This document shows, piece after piece, positions 1-8,954 of a stretch of 64,000 bases of DNA; position 1 is the stretch's first letter, and the number at the start of each line of letters is the position of its first letter. Below the pieces are notes generated by a model. That model was not told the origin of the DNA and did no database searches. It saw only the letters and a program-made list of their open reading frames with translations. This stretch comes from CAZAQV01 sp964487255 (GTDB taxonomy: Bacteria; Myxococcota_A; Polyangia; Polyangiales; CAZAQV01): positions 62,001 to 126,000 of the forward strand of contig CAZAQV010000004.1 of assembly GCA_964487255.1 (NCBI GenBank). Reading direction: 5' to 3'. A program made the translations under genes and the position numbers.

Positions 1-1530
1 GGCGAGTCGCTTGCGCATGTGCTGTTACGGGGGGCCATCGAGCCGAGCCGTGTCGACCGGCTCATGTTGCAGATTTGCGGCTCGCTTTCTGAAGCGCACC
101 AGATGGGTATCGTTCACCGTGACCTCAAGCCCGAGAACGTGCTGCTCACGAGTGCGGGCGGACAAGCCGACTACGTCAAGGTGCTCGACTTTGGTATCGC
201 CAAGCAAAGTGACATGGCAAATGAGCGCGACACGCGTCTGACGCAGCAAGGTACTGTGCTCGGAACGCCTCCTTACATGAGCCCAGAGCAGTTCAGTGGT
301 ACCGAGCTTGACGCGCGTTCGGACATCTACTCGCTCGGCCTCATCGCATACGAGATGCTGACCGGAGAGTTGCCTTTCGAGGCGCGCACGCCTTGGGAGT
401 GGGCGACCAAGCATTTGACCGAAACTCCGATTGACCTTGCGCAATACCCCATTTCCAAGGGCTTGCAGCCCGGCAAGGTGGAGGCTGTGATGCGGGCGCT
501 ACGCAAGGACCGCGAGGAGCGCTTCGGTTCTGTGACCGAGTTCTTGCGCGCCTTTGTAGGCATCGACGATACGCAGTCGGCGTGGGCGCTCGCCACATCG
601 ACGACCACGGGAAATGTGCTTGGCAGCGCTCCCGCTGCAGATCCACAGCCGCTGCCAAACCCGGTGGGTACTGCGAACACGCCTCGCTCGCTTGTCACCA
701 CCGACCAACAGATGGCTCTAGCGGGGCTTCCAAAGAAGAAATCAAACCGTGTTCTTGGTTTTGTGCTCGGGGCGGTTGCGATTGGAGGCATCGCAGGAGG
801 CGTCGGCGTGTGGTGGGCAGGCCAGCAAAAAGGTGCCGTCGAAAACGATGACACCGTTGCCAGTGCGGCGGGTGCCCTTCCGATCGCTGCGGATGCTCCA
901 GACGAGATTGCGCTCAGCCCGACGGCGCCCGACGCCGCAGTCGCAGCTTCGAGCGATGCCGGACAGGGCGTACCGACGCAAGCCACGACCGTCGTCGAGA
1001 ACGACGAGGCTGAGCAAGAGGCGGAAGACGAGTCAAAACTAACCCCGAAGCAACGGCGCCAGTTGCGTCGCAAACGTTTGGCCGCCAAGCGCGAGGCGGC
1101 GGCGCGCAAGAAAAAAGAAGAGCAAGAGGCCAAAGAAGCGAAGGAAACCAAAGAGGTCAAGCCACCGGATAACAGCGGCAACGTAGTCATCACCCGAAAG
1201 GAACCGAACCGCACGATTGTGGTCAACGCGAACAGTGCGGGTGGCGTCGCCACACCTCCGGCTATCCAAGCGGTCGAGTCCGCATTGAAGTCGAATACGC
1301 TCACAGGCGCGGTTGACGCTTGGAAGAAGGCGCAAGCGATGCACCGCGGTCACCCATCGCTTCCCGGTCTCAAACGAGAAATCTCTTCGAAGGGTAGCTA
1401 CAAAGTCGGGCGGCTCCTACAAATGCAAAAATGCAACGACGCACGTACCGTATTCAAGGCTCTACAGAGTATCGGCGCGGAACGAGCAGCACGTGTCCAC
1501 TTCGACAATGACTGGTGCCCAGCCAAGTAG
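1..1530 (+). CDS. Serine/threonine protein kinase, 5' end outside window
   Basis: The frame is open from the first base, so the gene starts upstream and the N-lobe (glycine loop, catalytic lysine) is missing here. The visible part has the catalytic loop HRDLKPEN (nt 115-138), the DFG motif, and SPEQ in place of APE, followed by the rest of the C-lobe to about nt 560. A transmembrane segment lies near nt 750-825 (FVLGAVAIGGIAGG). After it come an Ala/Pro-rich stretch and a Lys/Arg/Glu-rich, probably extended region, then a small C-terminal domain with two cysteines. This is the layout of a PknB-type receptor kinase with a cytoplasmic kinase and an outer sensor part. The substrate is unknown. 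Its last 23 bases overlap the next gene. Confidence 0.93.
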   Translation, partial: GESLAHVLLRGAIEPSRVDRLMLQICGSLSEAHQMGIVHRDLKPENVLLTSAGGQADYVKVLDFGIAKQSDMANERDTRLTQQGTVLGTPPYMSPEQFSGTELDARSDIYSLGLIAYEMLTGELPFEARTPWEWATKHLTETPIDLAQYPISKGLQPGKVEAVMRALRKDREERFGSVTEFLRAFVGIDDTQSAWALATSTTTGNVLGSAPAADPQPLPNPVGTANTPRSLVTTDQQMALAGLPKKKSNRVLGFVLGAVAIGGIAGGVGVWWAGQQKGAVENDDTVASAAGALPIAADAPDEIALSPTAPDAAVAASSDAGQGVPTQATTVVENDEAEQEAEDESKLTPKQRRQLRRKRLAAKREAAARKKKEEQEAKEAKETKEVKPPDNSGNVVITRKEPNRTIVVNANSAGGVATPPAIQAVESALKSNTLTGAVDAWKKAQAMHRGHPSLPGLKREISSKGSYKVGRLLQMQKCNDARTVFKALQSIGAERAARVHFDNDWCPAK

Positions 1531-1939
1531 TTTCGAGCACAGGCGAGAAGGCCTCGCTTCGAAGCTCGTGCAAAGCCGACTGTTTCCTTGGCTGCTCGTT
1601 GCGTTAGGCGTAGGCGCGCTCGTTTTGATCGACATTCCAGTATGCGGATTCAAAGCGTTGACCGGACTGCCATGTCCCGGCTGCGGAATGACGCGCGCTT
1701 TGTCTTCGTTGCTCGTCGGAGACGTCTCTTCGGCATTTTACTTTCACCCGTTGGTGTTCGTGCTGCTTGCTGTCGTGGGCGTGGTGGCTGTGATGCATCT
1801 CGTGCTGCGCCGGGACATCCGACCGACCTGGGCCGTCAGTGTGCTCGTGGTCTTTGGGCTTCTTTCGCTGGCGCTGTGGGTGTTTCGCCTCACCGGTGGA
1901 CTTGGCGGCCACCCCGACCTTGAAGGCCCACTTTTTTAG
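1508..1939 (+). CDS. DUF2752 family membrane protein
   Basis: A protein of 143 residues with three probable membrane helices. It carries the family signature PCPGCGMTRAL just after the first helix, as in DUF2752 proteins, whose function is not established. The ATG at 1508 was chosen because it puts a short soluble head before the first helix; the frame is open further upstream, inside the kinase gene. It overlaps the end of the kinase gene and ends 5 bases before the convergent apbE-like gene, so it is probably cotranscribed with the kinase. Confidence 0.8.
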   Translation: MTGAQPSSFEHRREGLASKLVQSRLFPWLLVALGVGALVLIDIPVCGFKALTGLPCPGCGMTRALSSLLVGDVSSAFYFHPLVFVLLAVVGVVAVMHLVLRRDIRPTWAVSVLVVFGLLSLALWVFRLTGGLGGHPDLEGPLF

Positions 1940-1944
1940 CGGCG

Positions 1945-3045
1945 TTAGAGTTTGTCTTGGATGCCATCGTTGAGCCGGGCGGGCATGTTGCGAGTGACGT
2001 GAATCTTGCGGTTTGGGTCGACGATAAGAAAGTCGGCCGAGAAGGGTAGCTTTTTGAACATGCTTCGGGCGGCTTGAGGACCCAAGACGAACGCGGCCGT
2101 CGAGAGTGCGTCGGCGTAGATGCCCCGCTCGCAATGCACGGTTGCGGCAAGGGAGCGTGTGGCCGGAAGGCCGGTCTTGGTGTCGATGATGTGATGCCAG
2201 CGCTTGCCTTCGCCATCGACAAAGAAGTGCTCGTAGTCGCCGGATGTTGAAATCGAACCGCCCTCCGATTCGACAACCCCAAAAAAGGTTGCGGCACGAG
2301 GATGCTGAATCCCGACGCGCCAATGACGGTCGCCGCGTCTGCCGGAGACTTGTACTTGCCCGCCGGCGAAGAGCATGTGGTCACCGAAGCCTGCTTCCCG
2401 GAGCCGCGCGCCGATGCGGTCGAGCGCATAGCCCTTAGCGATGGATCCGGTTCCTATCGCCATGCCCGGCTGCTTGAGAAACACCGTTGATGCCGTCTCG
2501 TCGATCGCGATGTTGCGCCAGTTGATGAGCTTGCGCTTCTCGCGCACGGTGGCGAGGTCCGGAACCTGCTGGCGCGCGGGCCGAAAGTCGTAGAGTCCCC
2601 AGAGCGCCGCCCAGCTGAGGTCGAAGGCGCCGTTGCTCCACTTGGAAACCTCAACGCCGGCTTTGACGACCGCGAGCGTTTCCGGACCGACTTTGACGGG
2701 TTCTTTGCCGGCTTGTCGGTTGATGCGAGCGATTTCGCTGCCCGCTTGCCATTCGGAGAGAATGCCTTCGATGCGGCCCACTTCGTCGAGTGCTTCGTCG
2801 GCGGCGCGTGCGGCCTGTGCGGGCCTATGGCTGTAGAGACTGACTTTGAAGATCGTGCCCATGAGCGAACGTTGCCGCTCCACAACATCAGCCGCTTTGG
2901 GGGTTGGAGGTTTCGGTGGTGGCGGCGTAGCCTGGGGCGCGCGCTTGGTGGGCGTTGGATTGGGCTCGTCGGCCAGATCGTCGCAAGCGACGGGCACAAG
3001 ACCCAGCAAGATTCCGAAAAGTGCTGCTCTTTTTGGATCGCGCAT
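1945..3045 (-). CDS. apbE: FAD:protein FMN transferase (ApbE-like), lipoprotein
   Basis: ApbE enzymes attach FMN from FAD to a Ser/Thr of target proteins such as Rnf/Nqr subunits, outside the cytoplasmic membrane. The start chosen gives a short basic head, a hydrophobic stretch and a lipobox ending VPVAC, so this is a lipoprotein; an ATG 18 bases upstream (3063) is also possible. A Pro-rich linker follows. Family motifs are visible: RQRSLMGTIFKV, GTGSIAKGYALD, FAGGQVQVSG, STSGDYEHFF, HHIIDTKTG and DALSTAAFVLG. It is divergent from the DUF4159 gene with only about 20-40 bases between starts. No flavinylation target is recognisable in the window. Confidence 0.9.
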   Translation of the reverse strand: MRDPKRAALFGILLGLVPVACDDLADEPNPTPTKRAPQATPPPPKPPTPKAADVVERQRSLMGTIFKVSLYSHRPAQAARAADEALDEVGRIEGILSEWQAGSEIARINRQAGKEPVKVGPETLAVVKAGVEVSKWSNGAFDLSWAALWGLYDFRPARQQVPDLATVREKRKLINWRNIAIDETASTVFLKQPGMAIGTGSIAKGYALDRIGARLREAGFGDHMLFAGGQVQVSGRRGDRHWRVGIQHPRAATFFGVVESEGGSISTSGDYEHFFVDGEGKRWHHIIDTKTGLPATRSLAATVHCERGIYADALSTAAFVLGPQAARSMFKKLPFSADFLIVDPNRKIHVTRNMPARLNDGIQDKL

Positions 3046-3085
3046 CGCCAGGCAATGGCGCATTTGCTAATAGCAGGCAAGTGCG

Positions 3086-3877
3086 ATGAACAAACGTGCG
3101 CGAAACGACCGGCAAATGGCGGTGCGATTACTCCCGAGACGGACACTTATCCAAAGCGCGGCCCTGGGTGGGGTTGCGGCCGTGCTCCCTCAGCGTGTGG
3201 CAGCCTTTGGTGCCCAGTCAGAGGTCGAAATCCGCGTGCTCAAGGTCGGCGGTCAAGGCGCCGCGTACCAATATGCTCCTGCCGGAATCGCCTGGGAGTT
3301 GCGCAAGCGAACCAATGTCGTCACACGGGCGGAGCCGACCACCGTGCGGCTCGATGAGCCAGCGCTGTTCCTGAGTCCGTTTCTGTACTGGAGTGGAACG
3401 TCGGCTTTTCCCCCACTGAGCGAAGGCGAGCTGCGCGGACTGCGAAGTTTTGTCGAACACGGTGGCTTTCTTTGGATCGATGACGCCAACCCGAAGAGTG
3501 GCGCGTTTGACCTGTCAGTACGGCGGACGCTTTCACGGGCATTCGTCAACGAGCCGCTCTCGCCACTCTCGGTGGACCATGTTGTATTTCGAACGTTTTA
3601 TCTGGTCGATGCCCCGGTAGGTCGCGTCAGCGAGCCAGCGCACGTGTTCGGCGTGAGTCGCGGCCGTGAGGCCTCGGTGATCTATACGCGTCAGGATGTG
3701 GGCGGCGCTGTGGCACGAGACAAATTTGGAAACTTCGAAGTGGGACAGATTGGCGAGATGCAGCGCGACAAGGCCATCCGCTTTGCGGTCAACATCGTCA
3801 TGTATGCGCTTTGCGTCGACTACAAAGACGATCAAGTCCACGCGCCATTCCTAATGAGAAGGCGGCGCGCTCCGTGA
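3086..3877 (+). CDS. DUF4159 domain protein with Tat-like signal
   Basis: 263 residues. The N-terminus has a twin-arginine-like signal (PRRTLIQSAALGG), so it is probably exported folded. The rest is a DUF4159 domain: an FLYWSG motif, a flexible GGFLWIDD loop, and a C-terminal R.AVNIVMYALC segment. DUF4159 has a glutamine-amidotransferase-like fold and is often encoded with MoxR, DUF58 and VWA membrane proteins; its biochemical role is unknown. The stop overlaps the start of the next gene (TGATG), which points to translational coupling. Confidence 0.82.
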   Translation: MNKRARNDRQMAVRLLPRRTLIQSAALGGVAAVLPQRVAAFGAQSEVEIRVLKVGGQGAAYQYAPAGIAWELRKRTNVVTRAEPTTVRLDEPALFLSPFLYWSGTSAFPPLSEGELRGLRSFVEHGGFLWIDDANPKSGAFDLSVRRTLSRAFVNEPLSPLSVDHVVFRTFYLVDAPVGRVSEPAHVFGVSRGREASVIYTRQDVGGAVARDKFGNFEVGQIGEMQRDKAIRFAVNIVMYALCVDYKDDQVHAPFLMRRRRAP

Positions 3878-6093
3878 TGATCGATGGTCCGGGAGGGACG
3901 CCAGTTGCTGTCGTGGCCGCCCTGGTGGGTGTGGGCTTTTTTGCGTTCTGTTTGTGGGAGGTGCTGCGAGAGCCGGTGGCGTCGTTGCAGCGCTGGTCCA
4001 TGGTCGTTCTGCGTGGTCTTGCGGTGGTGGCCGCGTGGTGCGTGGTCGCGCAGCCGTCTTGGATTCAGGCCCTGGCAGTGCCTGGTGGTGGACAGCTCGC
4101 GGTGTTGGTGGACGCTTCAGAAAGCATGGGGATCAGCGCGGACGGCGGGGCTACGCGCTTCGCGAAAGTGGAGGGTTGGCTGGCGCGGTGGCTCACCACG
4201 CAACGCGAGGGAGGGCGACCCATCAGTGTGTTCACGACGACGCCCGAAGGCGGGGCAAACGGACTGCCTGCAGCGCATCTCCAAAAAGAAGGGGCGACCG
4301 TCGTCGAAGGACGAAGCCCTCTGCTTGCCTCGCTTCGCACGCTGGTCGATACGCGCGACGAGCTGGGCGCGATTCTGATCGTGAGCGACGGGCGCTGCGT
4401 TCCCCGCTGCACGGAAAGTTTTTCAGGCCTACGCGTGCATAGCGTCGTGGTCGAAGAAACGCCGCGCCTCAAGGATAGTGCCATCGTGGACATCGATGCG
4501 GACCCCGTTGCGTTTTTGCGTGACCGAGGGAGGGTCCTGGTGGAACTGCGCAGTACACACCGCGAGTCGCTCGACCTTGAGCTTCGATATGAGGGTCGCG
4601 TTATCGAGCGCAAGAGCGTCCCGCTCATCGACGGTAGTGGAAAGGTCGAACTGAGTTACCTGCCGATCGAGCGCGGCGCGCAGGCGTATGAGGTTGCAAT
4701 TGCCGGCGACGACCCCGAAGACGCCATCGAAGAGAACAATCGGGTCGCCTTCGTGGTGGAAGTCAGGCCTTCGCGTTATCGCGTGCTCCACGTTTCGGGG
4801 CGGCCGAGCTGGGATCAGCGCTTTTTGCGGACATTCCTCAAGGAACGCAAGGACCTCGACCTGATTTCATTTTTCATTCTCCGTGCGCTTCACGACCTGA
4901 CGCTCGCGGCGACCGAAGAGATGGCGCTCATCCCGTTTCCGACCGAAGAACTCTTTTCGCAGCACCTACGTTCGTTCGACCTGGTCATCTTTCAAAACTT
5001 CAACTACGGCCCGTACCGCATGGGGCGCTTTTTGCCCGGCATTGCCCAATACGTCAAAGAGGGCGGTAGCTTTGCGATGATCGGCGGCGAACTGAGCTTC
5101 GCGCAAGGTGGCTACGCGCAGACGGCGGTTGCAGATATCTTGCCGGTCGAGCTTCCGTCCGAAAGCGCAGGTGAGATTTCGGGACTCTTTTCGCCCCAAC
5201 TGGACGAAGGTTGGAAGCGTCATCCCGTGGTTGGGCTTCACCCTTCGCCGGCCCAAACGAGTGAGTTGTGGAAGGACTTGCCGCAGGTCGAAGGTGCGAA
5301 CTTGTTGCTCACACCAAAGCCTGGCGCGGCCACGTTGTTGCGACACGACAAGGGCGGGCAGAGCGACGCGGCGCCGATATTGGTACTCGGCGAGGCTGAA
5401 GCAGGGCGCGTGCTTGCGCTCGGCATTGACGCGTCGTGGACGTGGCGTTTCACCCGGGGTGGGATGACCGGTGACGGTAGTTTGTACACCCGATTCTGGG
5501 ACCGTGCCTTGCGTTGGTTGACGCGCGACCCGCTGCTTGAGCCTTCACGCATTGCATTGGCAGATGTGCGCGTGGGTCCGGGTGAGAAAATGGCAGTGCG
5601 CGGCCGCTTCAGCAGCGAGCGTTACGAACCACTCGCAGGTCAGAAGATCGAGCTCGGTATCGTCCGCGCGGACGGGGAGCGCATCGCGCCGTTCACGTCC
5701 GTGGAACTCGACACCGAAGGACGCGTGGAGACCGAACTCAAGTCGCCTGAAAGTCCCGGCGCCCATTTTGTGGTCGCCGAGATGTTCGACGCAGCGGTCG
5801 GCGAAAAGAAAGAACTCGCGCGTACCGCGTTTTCTGTTTCCGGGGCTGGACGCGAGTTGGCCGACATCCGACCGGACGCGCAGTGGCTCGAGCGCCTCGC
5901 GGAGTCGACTGAAGGGAGCTTTTTTGCGTCGCTTGACGCGGTGCCGCCTCCGCACGAGCTTCCGACCGATGATGAGCGCATCATTGGGACGCAGAAGGTT
6001 CGACCGTTCGCTTCGATTTGGTTCTTGCTACTGGCGGCCGCGCTGTTTGGGGTGGAGTGGGGCCTTCGCCGCCGCTGGCGCATCGGCCGCTAA
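3877..6093 (+). CDS. Membrane protein with VWA-like and glutamine amidotransferase-like domains
   Basis: 738 residues from the ATG at 3877, which overlaps the DUF4159 stop by one base; a GTG at 3874 is in the same frame. Two N-terminal membrane helices are followed by a domain with a metal-site-like motif VDASESMG (D-x-S-x-S), then a CARDB/Ig-like stretch. A class-I glutamine amidotransferase-like domain lies around residues 340-530 (DLVIFQNFNYG, YVKEGGSFAMIGG). A beta-rich region and a C-terminal helix with an RRRWR tail end the protein. The architecture matches the large membrane partner found in MoxR/DUF58/BatA/DUF4159 clusters. The rest of such a cluster is 17 kb away (23-27 kb). Function is inferred only from this association. 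Confidence 0.8.
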   Translation: MIDGPGGTPVAVVAALVGVGFFAFCLWEVLREPVASLQRWSMVVLRGLAVVAAWCVVAQPSWIQALAVPGGGQLAVLVDASESMGISADGGATRFAKVEGWLARWLTTQREGGRPISVFTTTPEGGANGLPAAHLQKEGATVVEGRSPLLASLRTLVDTRDELGAILIVSDGRCVPRCTESFSGLRVHSVVVEETPRLKDSAIVDIDADPVAFLRDRGRVLVELRSTHRESLDLELRYEGRVIERKSVPLIDGSGKVELSYLPIERGAQAYEVAIAGDDPEDAIEENNRVAFVVEVRPSRYRVLHVSGRPSWDQRFLRTFLKERKDLDLISFFILRALHDLTLAATEEMALIPFPTEELFSQHLRSFDLVIFQNFNYGPYRMGRFLPGIAQYVKEGGSFAMIGGELSFAQGGYAQTAVADILPVELPSESAGEISGLFSPQLDEGWKRHPVVGLHPSPAQTSELWKDLPQVEGANLLLTPKPGAATLLRHDKGGQSDAAPILVLGEAEAGRVLALGIDASWTWRFTRGGMTGDGSLYTRFWDRALRWLTRDPLLEPSRIALADVRVGPGEKMAVRGRFSSERYEPLAGQKIELGIVRADGERIAPFTSVELDTEGRVETELKSPESPGAHFVVAEMFDAAVGEKKELARTAFSVSGAGRELADIRPDAQWLERLAESTEGSFFASLDAVPPPHELPTDDERIIGTQKVRPFASIWFLLLAAALFGVEWGLRRRWRIGR

Positions 6094-6274
6094 ACAACGT
6101 CCACTTGGCAAAGGTCCAACGCCCGATGCTGCTTTCTCGCCTGCGAGCGACTGCGCGCCGAGGCCGAATGATCGGCAGCTTTTCGATGACGGAACGTCCG
6201 GCGATATGATGGAACGCGTGGTCGAAGGCGGTCAGTGCATGACGCGCTACCCGCGTTAGGATAAAATCGGTGGG

Positions 6275-7402
6275 GTGGAGCCCCTCGAGCGCATCTACCT
6301 CGATTATGCGGCCTGCGCCCCGCACGCTTCGGGCGTGAGAGAGGCCATGCAACAAGCAGCTGAGCTGGCATGGGCCAACCCGTCGAGCGTGCATGCAGCA
6401 GGTCGCAAGTCCAAGCGTCTGCTTGAACGGGCGCGCGAGCAAGTCGCCGCAGCCGTGGGCGCGCGGCCGGCCGATATCGTCTTCACCTCGGGCGGCAGCG
6501 AAGCGTGCTGCGCGGGTATCGAGGGGCTATACGGCGTCATGCGGCGTTCGCGGTCCGAGCCGCAGCTGGTGAGCTCGACGATTGAACATCCCGCTGTGCG
6601 CGAGACGCTCGATTCCATCGCCGCCCGCCACGGCGCTGCCGTGGAGCGGGTCGGGCCAGAGGTCCGCGAACTCGAAGTGTCCGCGCCGACCCTGCTGGCC
6701 ACGCAGTGGATCAACCACGAGACGGGTATTGTGCTGCCGGTCATCGGTTGGGCGGAGCAGGCCCGCTCGGCCAGTGGATTGTCCTTTATCGACGCCTCAC
6801 AAGCGCTTGGCAAGAAGGCGATCGACGTCGACAACAGTCCCTTTGATGCGTTGGCCATCGGTGGATCGAAAATCGGCGGGCCCACGGGCATCGGGGCGCT
6901 CTGGTTGCGGCGCGGGGTCGATATTGATCCTTTGGTGCGCGGCGGCGGTCAGGAGCGCGCGCGGCGCGGGGGCACGCAGAATGTGGTCGGTGCGGTTGGG
7001 TTTGGCGCGGCTTGCGAGCGCGTACCTGAACTTCTGAGTGGTGTTCGGGCGGTGGGCGCGCTTCGCGACGAGCTGGAACAAAGGCTCATTGCACAGGTCG
7101 GTGCACGCGCCAACGGTGGTGAGTTCGAGCGCTGTGAGACCATCAGCAACCTTTGGCTCGAAGGCATCGATGCCCAGCGCCTCGTCGCAGCGCTCGACGT
7201 CGAGGGCATCATGGTCAGCGCGGGCTCGGCCTGTTCGGCAGGTATCGCGGAGCCTTCACCGGTGCTCTCTGCGCTCTATCCGAGTGAGCCATCACGCGGT
7301 TCGCAATCGATTCGCTTTTCGCTCGGTCCGAGCACCCGCGAAAACGATATCAAAAAAGCTGTTTCGATCGTCATCTCGGTGCTTTCGCGGTTCAAAGCGT
7401 GA
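6275..7402 (+). CDS. Cysteine desulfurase (NifS/IscS-like)
   Basis: A PLP enzyme that takes sulfur from cysteine as a persulfide. 375 residues with a GTG start. Visible active-site elements are IEHPAV (His105, stacks on PLP), NHETG, D173 and Q176, the Schiff-base Lys199 in IGGSKIGGPTG, and the catalytic Cys320 in GSACSAGIAEPS. This is the group-I-type loop sequence (SAC followed by a small insert, then EPS). The next gene is mnmA, so it most likely supplies sulfur for tRNA thiolation; a wider role in Fe-S assembly cannot be excluded, because no iscU or sufBCD is in the window. Confidence 0.93.
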   Translation: MEPLERIYLDYAACAPHASGVREAMQQAAELAWANPSSVHAAGRKSKRLLERAREQVAAAVGARPADIVFTSGGSEACCAGIEGLYGVMRRSRSEPQLVSSTIEHPAVRETLDSIAARHGAAVERVGPEVRELEVSAPTLLATQWINHETGIVLPVIGWAEQARSASGLSFIDASQALGKKAIDVDNSPFDALAIGGSKIGGPTGIGALWLRRGVDIDPLVRGGGQERARRGGTQNVVGAVGFGAACERVPELLSGVRAVGALRDELEQRLIAQVGARANGGEFERCETISNLWLEGIDAQRLVAALDVEGIMVSAGSACSAGIAEPSPVLSALYPSEPSRGSQSIRFSLGPSTRENDIKKAVSIVISVLSRFKA

Positions 7403-7528
7403 ACGAATCGAGTTCGCGCGGCCCAAACCATAGGTTTTTGAACTATCGGATCGAAGTGTCCGAAATCGCGTACTCTTTGATCGCGATGATCCAAATCCAT
7501 TCAATAGAATTCGCGCTGACTTTCCGTT

Positions 7529-7681
7529 CAGCTCCGCTCAATCGAGCGGGTGCCGGTAGCACCCACCGATTTGGAGCTGCGCCTGTCTTTTTGCCTCTTC
7601 CGCGGACGCGTCATCGGGACCCGTCCGAACGAGCCGGTGGAGATACCACCGTCCGTTCTGGGACTGCGCCTGTCTTTTTGC
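7529..7681 (+). ncRNA. Tandem pair of structured elements (covarying hairpins) upstream of mnmA
   Basis: Two units spaced exactly 87 bases apart share the 18-base sequence CTGCGCCTGTCTTTTTGC (7577-7594 and 7664-7681). In each, GAGC begins 33 bases before it (7544, 7631) and is followed by a 6 bp hairpin with a 5-base loop. The stems differ but stay paired: GGGTGC/GCACCC (7548-7553 with 7559-7564) against CGGTGG/CCACCG (7635-7640 with 7646-7651). In the first unit CAGCTCC (7529-7535) can also pair with GGAGCTG (7573-7579) and GCTC with GAGC, closing a three-way junction. This is direct evidence for conserved structure. Whether it is transcribed, and what it does, is unknown. Confidence 0.45.
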
Positions 7682-7757
7682 GCTTCCGCTGACGTCTTGA
7701 TCTCGATGGGTTTGGCGCTACGACTGGGAGCTGTGTCGATGAGTCAGCCAGTGAGCC

Positions 7758-7838
7758 GCGATGAGCGTGCGCAGCCCGAGAAGCCGGATTTGCTATATTG
7801 CGAATCCATGGCTTCGAAGCGGAGCCGTGAAGAGCCAT
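7758..7838 (+). repeat. R element copy 1, abutting the mnmA start
   Basis: A copy of the dispersed R family. It begins GCGATGAGC, has the stem GGATTTGC/GCGAATCC (7786-7793 with 7800-7807) around TATATT, and ends GAAGAGCCAT at 7829-7838. The final AT is part of the mnmA ATG (7837), so the element forms the whole region just upstream of the mnmA start, and no other clear ribosome-binding site is seen. The rest of the 7403-7757 gap holds the tandem hairpins described separately and nothing else recognised. Confidence 0.8.
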
Positions 7839-8883
7839 GAGAATTATCGTCGCGATGAGTGGGGGCGTCGACTCGGCGGTGGCCGCGGGCCTGCTCAAAG
7901 AGCAGGGCCACGAACTTATTGGGGTCACCTTCCACCTCTGGGACGCCAAAGGCGAGAACCAGGTGGGCCGATGCTGCTCACCCGAAGACCGCGACGATGC
8001 GCGCCGCGTCTGCGAGCACCTCGACATTGCGCACCACACCTTCGACGAGCGCGAGCGATTTCGTCGCCAGGTCGTTGAGCCCTTCATGGACAGCTATCGG
8101 CGTGGCGAGACGCCGAGCCCGTGCGTGCACTGCAACCGCACAGTCAAAATCACGCACCTTATGCAAATTGCGAAGGAACTCGGGGCCTCGAAGGTGGCGA
8201 CAGGCCACTACGCGCAGATTCGCTCGGGCGAGCAAGGCCCTGAGCTCTGGCGAGGCAAAGACCACGGCAAAGACCAAAGTTACTTCTTGTTCGGTGTGCC
8301 TGAGCACTGTTTCTCGTCTCTTCTTTTTCCCGTCGGCGGCATGGACAAGTCCGAGGTGCGCGCCCATGCCGAGCGCCTGAAGTTACCCAATGCGAGCAAG
8401 CAAGACTCGCAGGAGCTTTGTTTTGTCCCCGACGGCAACGTCCGCGGCTTCATTGACCGCCAGCGTGGCGGCGTCGAGCGTGGAAATATCGTCGACGAGA
8501 CGGGCAAAGTGCTTGGAACGCACGACGGCATCGAGGGCTTCACGGTGGGCCAGCGCAAAGGGCTCGACCTCGGAGGTGGCCCGGCCCGCTACGTACTGCG
8601 TATCTTGCCGGAGCAAAACGCCGTCCAGGTCGGGGGGAGCGACCAGTTGCTCGCACCGGAGCTTCGGGCGGCGTCGGCGAGTTGGTGGGGGTGCGCACCC
8701 GAGCAGCCCTTTTTGGGCCAGGTGCGAATTCGCTATCGCCATGAACCGGCGCCCGCGCAGATTACGCCGAGCTCAGAGGGCTTTGTTGCCCACTTTGAGA
8801 GTCCGCAGCGCGCTGTGACACCCGGCCAAGCGGCCGTCATCTACGATGGCGAGCGGGTGCTTGGCGGCGGCTTCATCGAGTAG
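7837..8883 (+). CDS. mnmA: tRNA-specific 2-thiouridylase MnmA
   Basis: It thiolates U34 of Lys, Glu and Gln tRNAs, using ATP to adenylate the base and a persulfide sulfur. 348 residues, usual length. Visible motifs: the PP-loop SGGVDS (residues 8-13), the catalytic cysteine in PCVHCN (Cys99), ATGHYAQI, KDQSYFL, and the second catalytic cysteine in DSQELCFVPDG (Cys195). The C-terminal beta domain has FTVGQRKGL and ends near GQAAVIYDGERVLGGG. The upstream cysteine desulfurase is the likely sulfur donor. The ATG is formed by the end of an R element. Confidence 0.97.
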   Translation: MRIIVAMSGGVDSAVAAGLLKEQGHELIGVTFHLWDAKGENQVGRCCSPEDRDDARRVCEHLDIAHHTFDERERFRRQVVEPFMDSYRRGETPSPCVHCNRTVKITHLMQIAKELGASKVATGHYAQIRSGEQGPELWRGKDHGKDQSYFLFGVPEHCFSSLLFPVGGMDKSEVRAHAERLKLPNASKQDSQELCFVPDGNVRGFIDRQRGGVERGNIVDETGKVLGTHDGIEGFTVGQRKGLDLGGGPARYVLRILPEQNAVQVGGSDQLLAPELRAASASWWGCAPEQPFLGQVRIRYRHEPAPAQITPSSEGFVAHFESPQRAVTPGQAAVIYDGERVLGGGFIE

Positions 8884-8954
8884 TGCACACCTTGGGTAGA
8901 GGCGGGCATTCAGGGCGAAATTCGACCCCGGACGCAGGCGCGCTATAGAGGTCC

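Noticed and set aside
327..1304. 325-residue minus-strand open frame
   Set aside because: It is antisense to the Ser/Thr kinase gene, whose motifs are unmistakable; the frame has no recognisable motif and is typical of GC-rich shadow frames.
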